A DNA stretch of 64,000 bases, from the NCBI GenBank assembly GCA_964035575.1, contig OZ037896.1, positions 186,001-250,000 of the forward strand, read 5' to 3'. Source of the stretch: Rhynchopus sp. YZ270_cl-10. Lineage: Eukaryota > Euglenozoa > Diplonemea > Diplonemida > Diplonemidae. This document shows positions 32,888 to 43,541 of this stretch, piece by piece (the stretch's first letter is position 1; each line of letters begins with the position of its first letter). The translations under genes were made by a program, and so were the position numbers. Under the pieces are notes generated by a model. The model saw only the letters and a program-made list of their open reading frames with translations. It made no database searches and had not been told where the DNA came from.

Positions 32888-33621
32888 TGAAACGAAAGGT
32901 TAAGCGGGGGGTTTGACCAATAAAACATTCTTGCAACATGTGTTGAAAAAGACAAAAATTATTACACATCCACTTGCCGTTTGGATAAAGAAAACAGAGG
33001 CGAAAAGGGGTTTGGGGGAAGAGTTTAATTCTTGAACGCATCCCCACACTCAGTCACACGAAAGCCAAAAAAAGGGTGAAAGTCAAATGTTTTCACAAGG
33101 TTATAGTCAGTTCTATACAATGTGTACACAGTGTATGGAAATTGAAAAGATCTCACCGTTTCGTATACAATCCCAAATTATTTTATAGCAGTCAGATCAA
33201 AACAATTTATGCACAATCCCAGTATACACTAGGTTGTACATGCTGTACCCAGGTGCCACACACACACCCACACCCCTACAGGATTACACCTTTCATTTTC
33301 CAACCCAGCAACAACGATAAAAAGTGAAGACAATAAATAAAATCAAAGCGGAATAAATTTGAGGCTTTGTGAGGCACTCAACGAGTGTGCCAGCTCTGTG
33401 GCGTCACGGAGCCACCAACACTCCCCAAACGAAAAATTTTAATTCACAGCAAACAGGTGTGAGGGAGAAGAAAAGAAAGTGAACAAAAACGATACCAAAA
33501 CGGCCACCCCCTACGTACTAGATATTGTCCCCTCCTCACTGTTCCCCCAGGGGGGGACAATTTGGAAGTGGGTCGGGAGGGAGGGACAATTTCACGGGGG
33601 GAGGGTCGGTAAGGAAAAACC
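32888..33621. other. Gene-free spacer between U4 relic and U5
   Basis: No gene is seen. The 3' flank of U5 is purine-rich with a ggggggac-type stretch (33545-33610) and differs from the flanks of the other copies. Confidence 0.4.
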
Positions 33622-34803
33622 TTACTCACTGTTGTGGGGGTACAGATGTCTTGTCACGATGCAGTGGCTCATGATATCTGACATCACAATCACACGTGAA
33701 CACGGTGAGATCGCAAACTGTTGACATACGAAATCCTCGAAACTACGCACATGGGACCTGGTCGCCACATCATACTGGTGCAGCGTATAGGACCACCCTT
33801 CACTGTACACATTCATCACCATAACGACAAAGTACTTCCCACAAGGCGTGAACTGCATGCCCTTGATGTCCCATGCCTCACGCACATCAACGCTGCCAAG
33901 ACCCACACCACTCCCATCATAGAGGTGCACTTTTTTAAATGAGACCCCCACAGCAAAAGTAGAGGCAGACTGCGAAACAGCCACACACCCCCCTACCGGC
34001 ACGCACGCCACATCGACACCTGTGTTGACATCCCACACACATGTGGTGTTCTCCGCTGTGGAAGAGGTGATCACCCACCCACCACAGTGCGACACCGCCA
34101 CTTTCTCGCATCCCTTGTGCGAGAGAGAGCGGAGCAACGTCAGGTCTTCGTCATACACAGAGACGCCGTCTTCACCTTGGGAGACAACAACACTGCCACA
34201 CGCGAACACCGACTTCGAGGTCCCTTCGACTTTGCGGAGCACCTCCCCACCCGGAAGCGCAAGCTCACGAAAGTGCTTCCCAACCTCACGAAAGTAATCC
34301 CAACACGTCAGGTAGCAGCGTGTCTTGCATCGTGAGATGGCAAGCGGTCCTGCATCACACTTCACTTTGAATAAGAACAAAGGTTTGAAGGTTTCTGTGT
34401 CGAAGCCGCCAATAAATGAGTAGTTATCAATCGAAGAACAGAAATAGATGCAGAGCTTTCCACAGTGCGACAGCGACAAACCATCCAGTGAAGCCCCATC
34501 CTTCACCATCCGGTATTCATCAGATGCACCGGCCAATTCCTCCGCCATCTCGTAATCATCAGGACACCGAATATCAGCACAGGGAAAGGCAAGCACAACC
34601 TGCACACCTGATTCGAACGCAGTGTCCTGCAGACGGCACGTCTCCTCCAGCACCTGCGTGCCGATGCGCATCTCGACAGACGCAGGCAAGACAGCAAGCG
34701 CCGTGCACGCAACCTCCTTTGCCGCTGCAACGTCCACATCGCACGGCACCTCCACTGTCGCAGACACGCCTGACTCTTCCAGCACAAAGGTCACATCCAT
34801 CAT
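33622..34803 (-). CDS. U5: longest ubiquitin-like/propeller family gene
   Basis: It has 393 residues from the double ATG at 34803. Two in-frame internal duplications lengthen it. The linker after the ubiquitin-like domain carries both alternative family versions in series (YEMAEELAG then EYRMVKDGAS). The blade 2 turn is doubled, YFREVGKHFRELALPGG, from a ~21-bp repeat near 34255-34295. The tail is otherwise standard (RHLYPHNSE). Confidence 0.85.
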   Translation of the reverse strand: MMDVTFVLEESGVSATVEVPCDVDVAAAKEVACTALAVLPASVEMRIGTQVLEETCRLQDTAFESGVQVVLAFPCADIRCPDDYEMAEELAGASDEYRMVKDGASLDGLSLSHCGKLCIYFCSSIDNYSFIGGFDTETFKPLFLFKVKCDAGPLAISRCKTRCYLTCWDYFREVGKHFRELALPGGEVLRKVEGTSKSVFACGSVVVSQGEDGVSVYDEDLTLLRSLSHKGCEKVAVSHCGGWVITSSTAENTTCVWDVNTGVDVACVPVGGCVAVSQSASTFAVGVSFKKVHLYDGSGVGLGSVDVREAWDIKGMQFTPCGKYFVVMVMNVYSEGWSYTLHQYDVATRSHVRSFEDFVCQQFAISPCSRVIVMSDIMSHCIVTRHLYPHNSE

Positions 34804-35643
34804 TTTGCTTCCTTCGTGAGGCTCACGGGGTGTGTGATGAGGTGGGTGGGGTTCTGTTTCTGGTGGCTGGATTTGATATGGAATCAGGCAGCCACAGTCG
34901 CGGCAGAGACGACATCGACACAGAAAGGTTGGGTCGAGGGCGAGGGGAAAGCGACAGCCAGCAGTCCTGGGCGTCTTGGTGGGTGAACTCCTCACACCTG
35001 ACGATGATCAAAAGGAAAGGCAAGGAAAGAAAAGAACCGTCATTCAACAGAAAAAGAGGAGAAAACTATCCATTTTCCCTACATTCTGAAGATAAAAAGA
35101 CAATTTCTCTCCAGCGTAACTGTGTGAACTAGTTAGCAAAACAGGAGTAACTTTTATTTGAAAACTTTTTTTCACCCTTCCTAAGAACTAAGCATGTACG
35201 CCCCTGGAAGCTCCAAGAAGACGGAGTCGGCGGACTTAAGAGGAAGTTGCCTTTCCTAAACGTGCACACACAGCTGGCAAAAAAAAAGGGGATCGTCATT
35301 CACCTACATTGAAATAACATTGCTTCCCAAATGGTTTTCTCCAATACTGTTGCCCCCCCTCCCTTTTTTTGTGATAGTACAACCCACCCTCTTCAGAAAC
35401 CACCCTTCCTCTGTCTGATTTGAGAAGAGTAGACCCCCTACCTCCCCCCAAAAAAAAAATGCAAAAAAACAAAGTTGAATTGATATCAAAACCCTCTGGT
35501 GAACAGTGTAAACAAAATACCCACACAGAATCTAACTCTCTTTCCCCCCCCCGCCATTTCCAAAAAAAAAAAGAAAAGTTTATAAGATGATCCTAAGCCT
35601 CTCGTGCTTAGTCACCTTATCATAAAAAAACCCCCCTCCCCCA
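34804..35643. other. Spacer between U5 and phosphatidylserine synthase
   Basis: The U-family 5' flank is cut short after about 50 bp (34804-34855). It is joined to unrelated GC-richer sequence (34860-34995) with a cysteine-rich open frame (CRCRLCRDCGC) that could be a relic exon. A well-formed hairpin module lies at 35578-35618. Confidence 0.45.
35578..35618 (+). repeat. Dispersed hairpin module, best-formed copy
   Basis: The core ctaagc-ctctcgt-gcttag is a perfect 6-bp stem, extended by partial pairing of gatga and tcacc. It sits immediately downstream of the phosphatidylserine synthase stop. Related copies are at 7021-7061, 24751-24791, 29901-29931 (short), 30510-30546, 47084-47125, 47333-47364, 47391-47410 (partial) and 49466-49506, all in this orientation and all between genes. 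It is not a recognisable tRNA or standard snoRNA. Confidence 0.75.
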
Positions 35644-36660
35644 TCACAATTCGCTGCTCCCTTCTGCGTTCAGGAGTGTTTCACATAGTGAGTGGAGGGT
35701 ATCGTGGTGGTACATGAGACCTGGCATGGACGCGACGTGAGACCAGCACAGTGCTACCAAGCCGACAATGAAAAACAACCCTGACAACAGCCTCGAGCGG
35801 AAGGTGTACCAGAACAACGCGGACACAACCCAGAGACTGATTGCGATGGCGAGCGGGAACCACACCACTAGGGGCGCAGCAGCGGCGAGGCTGCGTTCGT
35901 CTTGCATCGCAAAGCGCAGAGCAAGCAGCAACTCCAAGAACGACGCTACGATAGGCAACAGCGCACCACCCGGCGGAAACGGCACAGCCTCCCGCTTCGC
36001 CTCCTTCTCCGCAACGCGTACGACGTAACCATAGAAGTCCGCATACCCCTCCATCGAAAACACAAACCAAAACAAAATCCTCCCGCACACAAAGAAATGC
36101 TCGCTCGGATGCCTCAAAAAGAACTTCAAGAAGAAGGCAGAGGAGTCGACTATCATCATCATTGTGATTACCATGACTGCGTGCAGAAGACGTCTCGGGG
36201 AGGTGCTGATTCCTGCAAACCACGGGTATTGTTGAAGCCCAAATATCTTCACAACAAGACACCCCGCAAGAATCCCGCCAAAGTTGCACAGCGCTATATC
36301 CAATATAAAATGGTCCCACCAGCACTCCCGGAAGTTCTTAAGGACGTGCTGAAGAGAGATTTCTATGTGTTCAAATATCAGAGATGACGCCCAACACATC
36401 CAAAAATCCCGCAAAACCAGCATTTTCGCAAGATATCCCAGCGAATGTGCGACCACAAAAACGTCCATTTTGTCCCCCAAATTGGCCACGTCAATGTCGC
36501 AGTCGTCAGCGTACTCTCGCTCCTCGCTCTCTTCCCTAAGAGAAGGGTCGATACGGTAGAACACCTCACGGCTTTCATCCAGCCCTACTGCAAGCATGTA
36601 CGCAAGAAACATCATGTAGCACACACCCGCTGAGAGGACTGCCGTCCTATAGAGTCCCAT
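35644..36660 (-). CDS. Phosphatidylserine synthase (base-exchange type, PSS1/PSS2 family)
   Basis: It has 338 residues in a single exon. The family core is clear: REYADDCDI, then FVVAHSLGYLAKMLVLRD, then NFRECWWDHFILDIALCNFGGI, the block holding residues needed for serine exchange. Several hydrophobic segments follow (such as LLHAVMVITMMMIVDSSAFF and GLFFIVGLVALCWSHVA). The enzyme swaps serine for the choline or ethanolamine head group in ER membranes. The protein begins at the segment equivalent to residue ~95 of mammalian PSS, so one or two N-terminal membrane spans are missing or encoded by an upstream exon that I could not find. Confidence 0.9.
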   Translation of the reverse strand: MGLYRTAVLSAGVCYMMFLAYMLAVGLDESREVFYRIDPSLREESEEREYADDCDIDVANLGDKMDVFVVAHSLGYLAKMLVLRDFWMCWASSLIFEHIEISLQHVLKNFRECWWDHFILDIALCNFGGILAGCLVVKIFGLQQYPWFAGISTSPRRLLHAVMVITMMMIVDSSAFFLKFFLRHPSEHFFVCGRILFWFVFSMEGYADFYGYVVRVAEKEAKREAVPFPPGGALLPIVASFLELLLALRFAMQDERSLAAAAPLVVWFPLAIAISLWVVSALFWYTFRSRLLSGLFFIVGLVALCWSHVASMPGLMYHHDTLHSLCETLLNAEGSSEL

Positions 36661-37404
36661 TGTCGAGATGAGCTTATTTTGTATTTCTGTGAACTATGTT
36701 TGCGAAAAGGAATAAAAAAGAAGGAAATTTGCAAAGCAACTCTCCTGGGAAGTGTAGTGCCATAACCGGTGTATCAGAAATCAATTTTATTTTTCAAAAC
36801 TTCACACACAACGCTTTTGGTTTTTTTGGTGGGTACACAAAGTGCCAGGTTCTATGCACGGAACCACCACCACCCAAAAAGCCACCAAACCCAAAAAAAA
36901 AAACCCCCCCAAAGTGCTGTTTTCTGCGATTTTCTGCTATTTTGGGGTTGTCAGCCACACCAACACAGATGGCAGGGATTTTTGAATTTGGGACGTTTAG
37001 GCACTAAGAAATTACAAAAAAAAAAAAAAAAAAACAAGAGAAACATAAGAAGAGCAACACGCCGATTGGCTATGTGCCGACAGAGCTAAAAGAAGCATGT
37101 ATTCATGCTCCAGAGGGAGGGGTCAGAGAAACGTCATAAGAACGCCACGCCGAGCGTGGCAGAAATGTTGTAAGAAACGTATAACAAGCATCCAGTACCT
37201 ATCTCTTGCGTATCCACTACGAGATCACAAGAGCACTCCCTGGCATATGCCACCTATAAAATGACACGTGATACAGCCTGCCATATCACCTAAAACCCTA
37301 GGAACATCATCACCACGTAAATGCGCATCATTAACAGAGGAGATGGGAAAACATTGCTGGTTTGCTCAATCGGTTACAACTGTTTCATAATGTCAGAAAC
37401 AACC
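36661..37404. other. Spacer between phosphatidylserine synthase and U6
   Basis: It contains a palindromic cacgccgagcgtgg near 37144 and the U-family 3' flank at about 37355-37404. No gene is supported. Confidence 0.4.
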
Positions 37405-38517
37405 TCACTCACTGTTGTGGGGGTACAGAAGTTTTGTCAGAATAGTTCCGAAGGAATTGGACACAACCACACGCGAACACGGCGAGATTGCAAAAAACTC
37501 ACTCCTGATCATCGGGATCACACGCACACAGGACATGCTTGCCACATCGTACTGGTGCAGCTTAGAGGCTCCGTCAAATGAATAAGCACCAACGACAAAG
37601 TACTTCCCACAAGGCGTGAACTGTATGCTCCAGAGCTGCCATCCCGCTTCCATATGAACGGTGCCCCTATGCACACCACTCCAAGTATAGAGGTGCACTC
37701 TTTTACCTGATACGCCCACAGCAAAAGCAGAGGCAGACTGCGAAACAGCCACATGCCCCGCTACCGTCACACATGCCACATCGACACCTGTGTTGACATC
37801 CCACACACGTGTGGTATTCTCCGCTCTGGAAGAGGTGATCACCCACCCACCACAGTGCGACACCGACACTTGCTCGCATCCCTTGTGCGAGAGAGAGCGG
37901 AGCAACGTCAGGTCTTCGTCATACACAGAGACGCCGTCTTCGCCTTGGGAGACAACAACACTGCCACACGCGAACACCGACTTCGAGGTCCCTTCGACTT
38001 TGCGGAGCACCTCCCCACCCGGAAGCGCAACCTCACGAAAGTCATTCACGCACGTCAAGAAGCAGCGTGTCTTGCACCGTGAGATGGCAGGCCGTCCTGA
38101 AGAACCGTCCACTTTGGACAAGAACACAGGCTTGAAGGTTTCTGTGTCGAAGGCACCAACATATGCGACGGGACCCTCAGAGCACAAATAGATGCAGAGC
38201 TTTCCACAGCGCGACAGCGACAAACCGCGCAATGGCAAACGCGGGTCCATTTCGGTCTCCACATTATATAAATCAGGACACCGAATATCAGCACAGCGAA
38301 AGGCAAGCACGACCTGCGCACCTGATTCGAACGCAGTGTCCTGCAGACGGCACGTCTCCTCCAGCACCTGCGTGCCGATGCGCATCTCGACAGACGCAGG
38401 CAAGACAGCAAGCGCCGTGCACGCAACCTCCTTTGCCGCTGCAACGTCCACATCGCACGGCACCGCCACTGTCGCAGACACGCCTGACTCTTCCAGCACA
38501 AAGGTCACATCCATCAT
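37405..38517 (-). CDS. U6: ubiquitin-like/propeller family gene
   Basis: It has 370 residues, the shortest full copy. Blade 7 is altered: after the conserved CSRVVVSN it reads SFGTILTKLLYPHNSE, lacking the usual ITRH. The ubiquitin-like domain has A for V at one site (FESGAQVV), and the following linker is DLYNVETEMDPR. Confidence 0.85.
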   Translation of the reverse strand: MMDVTFVLEESGVSATVAVPCDVDVAAAKEVACTALAVLPASVEMRIGTQVLEETCRLQDTAFESGAQVVLAFRCADIRCPDLYNVETEMDPRLPLRGLSLSRCGKLCIYLCSEGPVAYVGAFDTETFKPVFLSKVDGSSGRPAISRCKTRCFLTCVNDFREVALPGGEVLRKVEGTSKSVFACGSVVVSQGEDGVSVYDEDLTLLRSLSHKGCEQVSVSHCGGWVITSSRAENTTRVWDVNTGVDVACVTVAGHVAVSQSASAFAVGVSGKRVHLYTWSGVHRGTVHMEAGWQLWSIQFTPCGKYFVVGAYSFDGASKLHQYDVASMSCVRVIPMIRSEFFAISPCSRVVVSNSFGTILTKLLYPHNSE

Positions 38518-39953
38518 TCTGTTTCCTTCGTGAGGCTAACGGGGAGTGTGATGAGGTGGGCGGGGTTCTGTTGAGCGTGTTTTGTGGTGGGGAAAAAGAG
38601 AAGTTGAAGCGACTTCTCCAATGAGGTGAATGCTCGTATCCCAGTGGAAGGAGCCAATCCCCGTTGCCGAGGACCCCGAGCTGAAACGGTCATTATCGGA
38701 CAAATTTTTACGCCCATTCTTTTGAAAATGTGCACGTGAGTTTTATAGTCCCCTTTGTACAGGTATTACCTTCCACATGTGGGACGTGTGATTTTCCGTA
38801 CGTGAATTAATTTTGGTTTTTCCCTACGTATGATTTTCCATACGTGGAAATCATACGCGTGTTTTTTTTGCCAATATTTCCCTGAGGGCCGTAGGCGTCC
38901 GGGGCTGCAACTTAATTTTTTTGCCTGCGGCGCCATTTTCATTTTTTGCTCCGCAAAAAATGTTTTGTTGAGTGACTCTGGTGTAAAAAGCAGCATTCTT
39001 ACACCGTAACCGATTTTTTTTTCGCCTGCGGCGCCATTATATATTATTTTTTTGCTCCGCAAAATAATAGCGTTTACAGTGTCGGGAATCCCCTTGCATT
39101 TTGCAGCCAAAAAATGCAACTTGACCAAAGCTGCAAAAAAGGTTACCTTTTTTGACAGGACCCACCATTGCAACGGCCCTTGCTTCTTGAAGACGAATTG
39201 ATTTTGTACGGTTAGTGGAGCGTAAGGTGCAAGACCAAGCTCCGTTAATAAAGAATCTCGCAAAATTGACCCGCCTCTCCACTCTGTGGCTGTCAGGGAG
39301 GCGCGCGCGAAGCGCGCGACGACCGCTTTTGTGGGGGGGGGGGGGGGGGGTTTTGTGTCCCACACGTGTCCCATACGTATTAAATTTCAGAAGCCCCCCC
39401 AATGGTAACCACTGCCTTTGTAAACCACATTGTTTTGTTCTTCCTTTTTGCTTTCAACCTTTTTTATTCATTTACTTTTTTGTTGTTTGGGAGACACGCC
39501 TCACGTGACAGACCAGCACGGAACCACCTGTGTGCCCCTTTTCATGTCTATCCATGGAAGCTGTATCACAAGTGATACCAGGGGAAAAAAGTTTGTAAAT
39601 TGCGGAAGACGTGGTAATGGGGAGAATAAAACATTACGAAAAAACCTCCACTCTCATTTCGCAAGCTTCATTTCCGTTTTGGATTTCTCCTCACAGAAAA
39701 AATCTAAACAGGTAACAGAGGCTCAAAAATGAAAAATTCTGGCGTTAATGGATCGCTAGGGTGGGGACACTACCCTCAGCCAACATCAGCCAAAAAGTCA
39801 CTTTTTCAAAAACGGATTTTCGCACGTGCGTTTTGAACCGAACGACAACCCTCTCTGAATTCAATACATTTTTTCTCGACCCGATTAGTGGAGTAGATAT
39901 TTGTTATCACCCCCTGGTTAACCTACCGACACATTTTCAAAAGAATGGGCGTT
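38518..39953. other. Spacer downstream of U7 with a module shared with the hAT element
   Basis: Bases 38518-38605 are the U-family 5' flank of U6. Bases 38905-39070 match the inner part of the hAT element at 7490-7690, including both cgcctgcggcgccat ... tgctccgcaaaa pairs. Flanking sequences near 38770 (gtgggacgtgtga) and 39358 (tcccacacgtgtccc) are roughly inverted and may be ends of a related element. A G-run lies at 39332-39350. No gene is supported. Confidence 0.55.
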
Positions 39954-40113
39954 ATGAAAGTGAACGACACAGAAACCATGAAGCAAACGCCAACAGAACA
40001 GGAACCACACCTGACCTTTTCTTTCTTTGAAATAATACGTTTCCCTGTTCCTATCGGAAAGTCTGGTAGTTGACGTACACGATGCCCTCCTCACAGAGGC
40101 TGCGGCGGATGCT
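39954..40113 (-). pseudogene. Fragment of the decarboxylase gene's 3' end
   Basis: Bases 40063-40113 are identical over 51 bp to 4867-4917 in the last exon of the decarboxylase gene. Bases 39954-40062 match its 3' flank (4565-4700) with changes. About 165 bp between the two parts is missing. The fragment abuts the 3' flank of U7, so it is a captured relic. Confidence 0.9.
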
Positions 40114-40142
40114 GTAACTGTTTCGTCATGTCAGAAACAACC

Positions 40143-41297
40143 TCACTCACTGTTGTGGGGGTACAGATGCCTTGTCGTAATACTGTTTCTGTAGGAATCC
40201 GACCACAGAACCACACGCGAACACGGCGAGATCGCAAACCACTCACCGTTGTCTCTGATCACACGCACACAGGACATGCTTGCCACATCATACTGGTGCA
40301 GCGCAAAGGGACAGTATCTTTGGCGATTATCATCTCTGAACTGAGGAAACCGAGAGAGAGCATTAACGACAAAATACTTCCCACAAGGCGTGAATTGTAT
40401 GCTCATAATCGTCCATTCCTCACCCAGAACAAAGCTGCCAAGACTCGTACCACTCCAGTCATAGAGGTGCACTCCTTGAGATACCCCCACAGCAAAAGCA
40501 GAGGCAGACTGCGAAACAGCCACACGCCCCCCTCCCCTCACACATGCCACATCGACACCTGTGTTGACATCCCACACACGTGTGGTGTTCTCCGCTCTGG
40601 AAGAGGTGATCACCCACCCACCACAGTGCGACACCGCCACTTTCTCGCATCCCTTGTGCGAGAGAGAGCGGAGCAACGTCAGGTCTTCGTCATACACAGA
40701 GACGCCGTCTTCGCCTTGGGAGACAACAACACTGCCACACGTGAACACCGACGTCGAGGTTCCTTCGAATTTGCGGAGCACCTCCCCACCCGGAAGCGCA
40801 ACCTCACGAAAGTCATTCACGCACGTCAAGAAGCAGCGTGTCTTGCACCGTGAGATGGCAGGCAGTCCTTCAGAATATGCTGCATGAAGGTCCACTTTGG
40901 ACAAGGACACAGGTTTGAAGGTTTCTGTGTTGAAGCCACCAACATATGCGACGGGACCTTCAGAGCACAAATAGATGCAGAGCTTTCCACAGTGCGACAG
41001 CGACAAACCGCGCAATGGCAAACCGGCCACTTCCTTCTCTATCTTATACTCATCAGGACACCGAATATCAGCACAGGGAAAGGCAAGCACGACCTGCACA
41101 CCTGATTCGAACGCAGTGTCCTGCAGACGACACGTCTCCTCCAGCACCTGCGTGCCGATGCGCATCTCGACAGACGCAGGCAAGACAGCAAGCGCCGTGC
41201 ACGCAACCTCCTTTGCCGCTGCAACGTCCACATCGCACGGCACCGCCACTGTCGCAGACACGCCTGACTCTTCCAGCACAAAGGTCACATCCATCAT
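40143..41297 (-). CDS. U7: ubiquitin-like/propeller family gene
   Basis: It has 384 residues. Blade 6 carries a unique insertion, SRFPQFRDDNRQRYCPFA, before LHQYDVAS, and the blade 5 loop is shortened (GVSQGVHLYD). The tail TTRHLYPHNSE is standard. The decarboxylase fragment lies just beyond its stop. Confidence 0.85.
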   Translation of the reverse strand: MMDVTFVLEESGVSATVAVPCDVDVAAAKEVACTALAVLPASVEMRIGTQVLEETCRLQDTAFESGVQVVLAFPCADIRCPDEYKIEKEVAGLPLRGLSLSHCGKLCIYLCSEGPVAYVGGFNTETFKPVSLSKVDLHAAYSEGLPAISRCKTRCFLTCVNDFREVALPGGEVLRKFEGTSTSVFTCGSVVVSQGEDGVSVYDEDLTLLRSLSHKGCEKVAVSHCGGWVITSSRAENTTRVWDVNTGVDVACVRGGGRVAVSQSASAFAVGVSQGVHLYDWSGTSLGSFVLGEEWTIMSIQFTPCGKYFVVNALSRFPQFRDDNRQRYCPFALHQYDVASMSCVRVIRDNGEWFAISPCSRVVLWSDSYRNSITTRHLYPHNSE

Positions 41298-41489
41298 TTT
41301 GTTTCCTTCGTGAGGCTAACGGGGAGTGTGATGAGGTGGGTGGGGTTCTGTTTCTGCTAGGATGGGGTTCTGTTTCGTGTGTTTTGTGATGGGGAAAAAA
41401 AGAGAAGTTACAGAACAAAAAGCTTCATGAGCTCCTTTCTTCCTCTCACTCCTTGGCATACGCCATCTCCCGCACAGGGGGGCTAGGTT

Positions 41490-41912
41490 TTATAAGGTAG
41501 CGCAACAGCGCTGCAGTGTCCGGTGTTTCAACTTATGCAACGCCATGATATGAGCCACCAATACACGCAACTCGACCGGCACCTCGCATAGTGCATTTGC
41601 AAAGACAACACGATGCAGAGTACACGCAGCGTCGTGCATGGGTCCCCCTTTTGTAACCTGCCCAACCCAAGAAAGCAGAACATTCAAATGTTTTAAAGCA
41701 AAGCCGTTCAAAAGAACGCTGCGTGGGCTTGGATTGATGCAGGAGGCGGTGGTGGTGCTGAGTGCTTCAGAGGCATGGGTGAGAAACGAGGTCACGGCGA
41801 GAAGCGTATCGTCTGTGACTCTCTTGGGCTTGAAGGGGAAAATGAGTGAAGGGGTGCTGGGGCCAGTCGTAGGGAGGAAAGAATGGGGGGAAACGTGTTT
41901 TAGAATACACAA
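41490..41912 (-). CDS. Uncharacterised protein, possibly a C-terminal exon
   Basis: The 140-codon frame has host-like codon usage, strongest from about residue 30 (KRVTDDTLLAVTSFLTHASE) to the end (HIMALHKLKHRTLQRCCATL). It is helical, without clear motifs. The N-terminal residues look less coding, and CAG acceptors are present at about 41850, so this may be the last exon of a gene whose upstream part lies beyond or was separated by the LINE at 42120. No family is recognised. Confidence 0.45.
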   Translation of the reverse strand: MCILKHVSPHSFLPTTGPSTPSLIFPFKPKRVTDDTLLAVTSFLTHASEALSTTTASCINPSPRSVLLNGFALKHLNVLLSWVGQVTKGGPMHDAACTLHRVVFANALCEVPVELRVLVAHIMALHKLKHRTLQRCCATL

Positions 41913-42119
41913 AATTTGTTTGTTCCATATGCTCTCAAATCAAAAGGGAAAGTACAAAAAAGGACGTTCTCTTCAAAACACATCCAATCGTTTTTAATTT
42001 GTTTTGCAAAAGTAAAAAGTAAAAAAAAAAAAGCACAAATGATTCTTAGAAAGGCAATGGTAATAATGAAACAACCAGTTTTCCTTTTTAAAAAAATATT
42101 TTTTGTTCGACAAATCACC

Positions 42120-43065
42120 TAAGGACCCGCTTGGGGAACCTAGGGTCTGTGCTCAACCCCTCAGTGGTCTTCGCTGTGTGGGAATGCCAAAGGGAAAAAA
42201 AAAATGTGTGCGGGTGATCATGCAGTACATCCCGTCACATGTGGGGGTGAGTGGAAATGAGGAAGCGGACCACGAAGCCAAGTTAGGTACGGCCACGTAC
42301 CAAGCAGAACGGGCATCACAAAAAGGCCGCCTACAAGAGGAACCACACACGCTCCTCGCGTGCAAAGCGGCGATACGCGCAGTCTGCTCCAGCTACACAC
42401 CCCAACCGGCGAGCGAACTCTACAGCACGATCACGGCGGACACCCCGAAGGGAGTGGCGCGACCCAAGCTGAGCACACCGGAGCTCACGCGGCGGGGAGC
42501 AGTGCAGATGAGACTGCTGCGGACAGAGCGCCACCCTGCGCTGTTCGACTACATGGGCAGCAACGACGTGGCACGCTGCAACAACTGCACGGCAAAAGCA
42601 AAGGCGACACTGAAACATATGTTCAAAGTGTGTTCAGCCACCAAGGCACTAAGGACAGACCTACTGCCAAACAAGTCGCTCAAGTTCTTACTGCTAGAGC
42701 AACCCCAGTTGTGCCTGAAGTACATCAGCGCGGCAAAACTGACAGAGGCCAGCCTGCCTGAACTCGTGCGGAGCAACACCTGCTGAGGAGACGCCGGCCA
42801 AAACTTGAAACAATAAAGAAAAGAGAAAAAAAAACCACGAACAAAAAGCAAGCCCAGGACGTACCTGCGGCACCACGACCAGCGCAACTGACGGTTGCGA
42901 AGACAAAACATGTGCGGAACGCCGTCTTCTACGAAGACGTGTGTTACACTTTCAAACATACTTTTTACTTTTCAAAAAAAAAACAATAAAAAAACAAAAA
43001 AAAATCAAAAAAAAAAAAAAAAACAAAAAAAAAAAAAAACAAAAAAAAAACAAATCATTGCTTTT
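42120..43065 (+). mobile_element. 5'-truncated LINE end with RNase H and CCHC finger
   Basis: An open frame to 42786 contains PSHVGVSGNEEADHEAK, the C-terminal RNase H signature of LINE ORF2 proteins (ingi, I and related clades). A terminal zinc-binding motif follows, C-x2-C-x8-H-x4-C (CNNCTAKAKATLKHMFKVC). The reverse transcriptase and endonuclease are absent. After the stop comes a 3' UTR and an A-rich tail (about 42974-43060). Loss of the 5' part with a retained tail is the usual outcome of target-primed reverse transcription. The exact 5' boundary is uncertain. Confidence 0.8.
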
Positions 43066-43071
43066 CCTTTT

Positions 43072-43121
43072 AATTTATAAAGTGCCCAGGCCCCGGGGGG
43101 CTTGGGTGCACTTTATAAATT
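43072..43121. repeat. Inverted repeat with 14-bp arms after the LINE tail
   Basis: The left arm aatttataaagtgc (43072-43085) and its exact reverse complement (43108-43121) flank a GC-rich loop containing ccccgggg. Confidence 0.8.
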
Positions 43122-43134
43122 TTTTTTTTATCAT

Positions 43135-43541
43135 ATTTTCTTTTTCCTTTTGACTCCGTGGTTAACCTCGTGTGAGGTTGCGCGGAGTTCGCAGTCAGGC
43201 CAGGGAGCCACGTAACAAGGCTCGACTGCCACATAGTGGGGGGAGATCTGTGCAGCCTGTATGTTCCCCCCGATTTTCGTGGTAAATGGGGAGGCGCTTC
43301 CGTTTAACGGCAACCCACAAGAGTAGAACAACAACCAAACTTTTGAGAAACAGACGCCAATGAGACCTAGAGTCTCTCTTCTTACTTGTGTGCTACAGAC
43401 AAACATGACAACGCTAACCACGACTGCCACGGCAGAGCGGGGTCCCAAACGGTTCACTGGGGGGGATCCACATAGATACAGAAAACAAAAAATACGAAAG
43501 CAAGGAAGAAAACCAGTAAAAAAAAAAAAAAAAAAAAAAAA
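43135..43541 (+). mobile_element. Possible SINE-like / RIME-like retroposon
   Basis: A structured 5' part (nested stems actccg/cggagt and aacctc/gaggtt at 43153-43188) is followed by about 200 bp and a short open frame. It then ends abruptly in a 24-bp A run (43518-43541). That layout resembles non-autonomous retroposons built from LINE ends. No target duplication was found. Confidence 0.4.

Noticed and set aside
42895-43153. Lysine-rich ORFs
   Set aside because: They come from the A-rich LINE tail.
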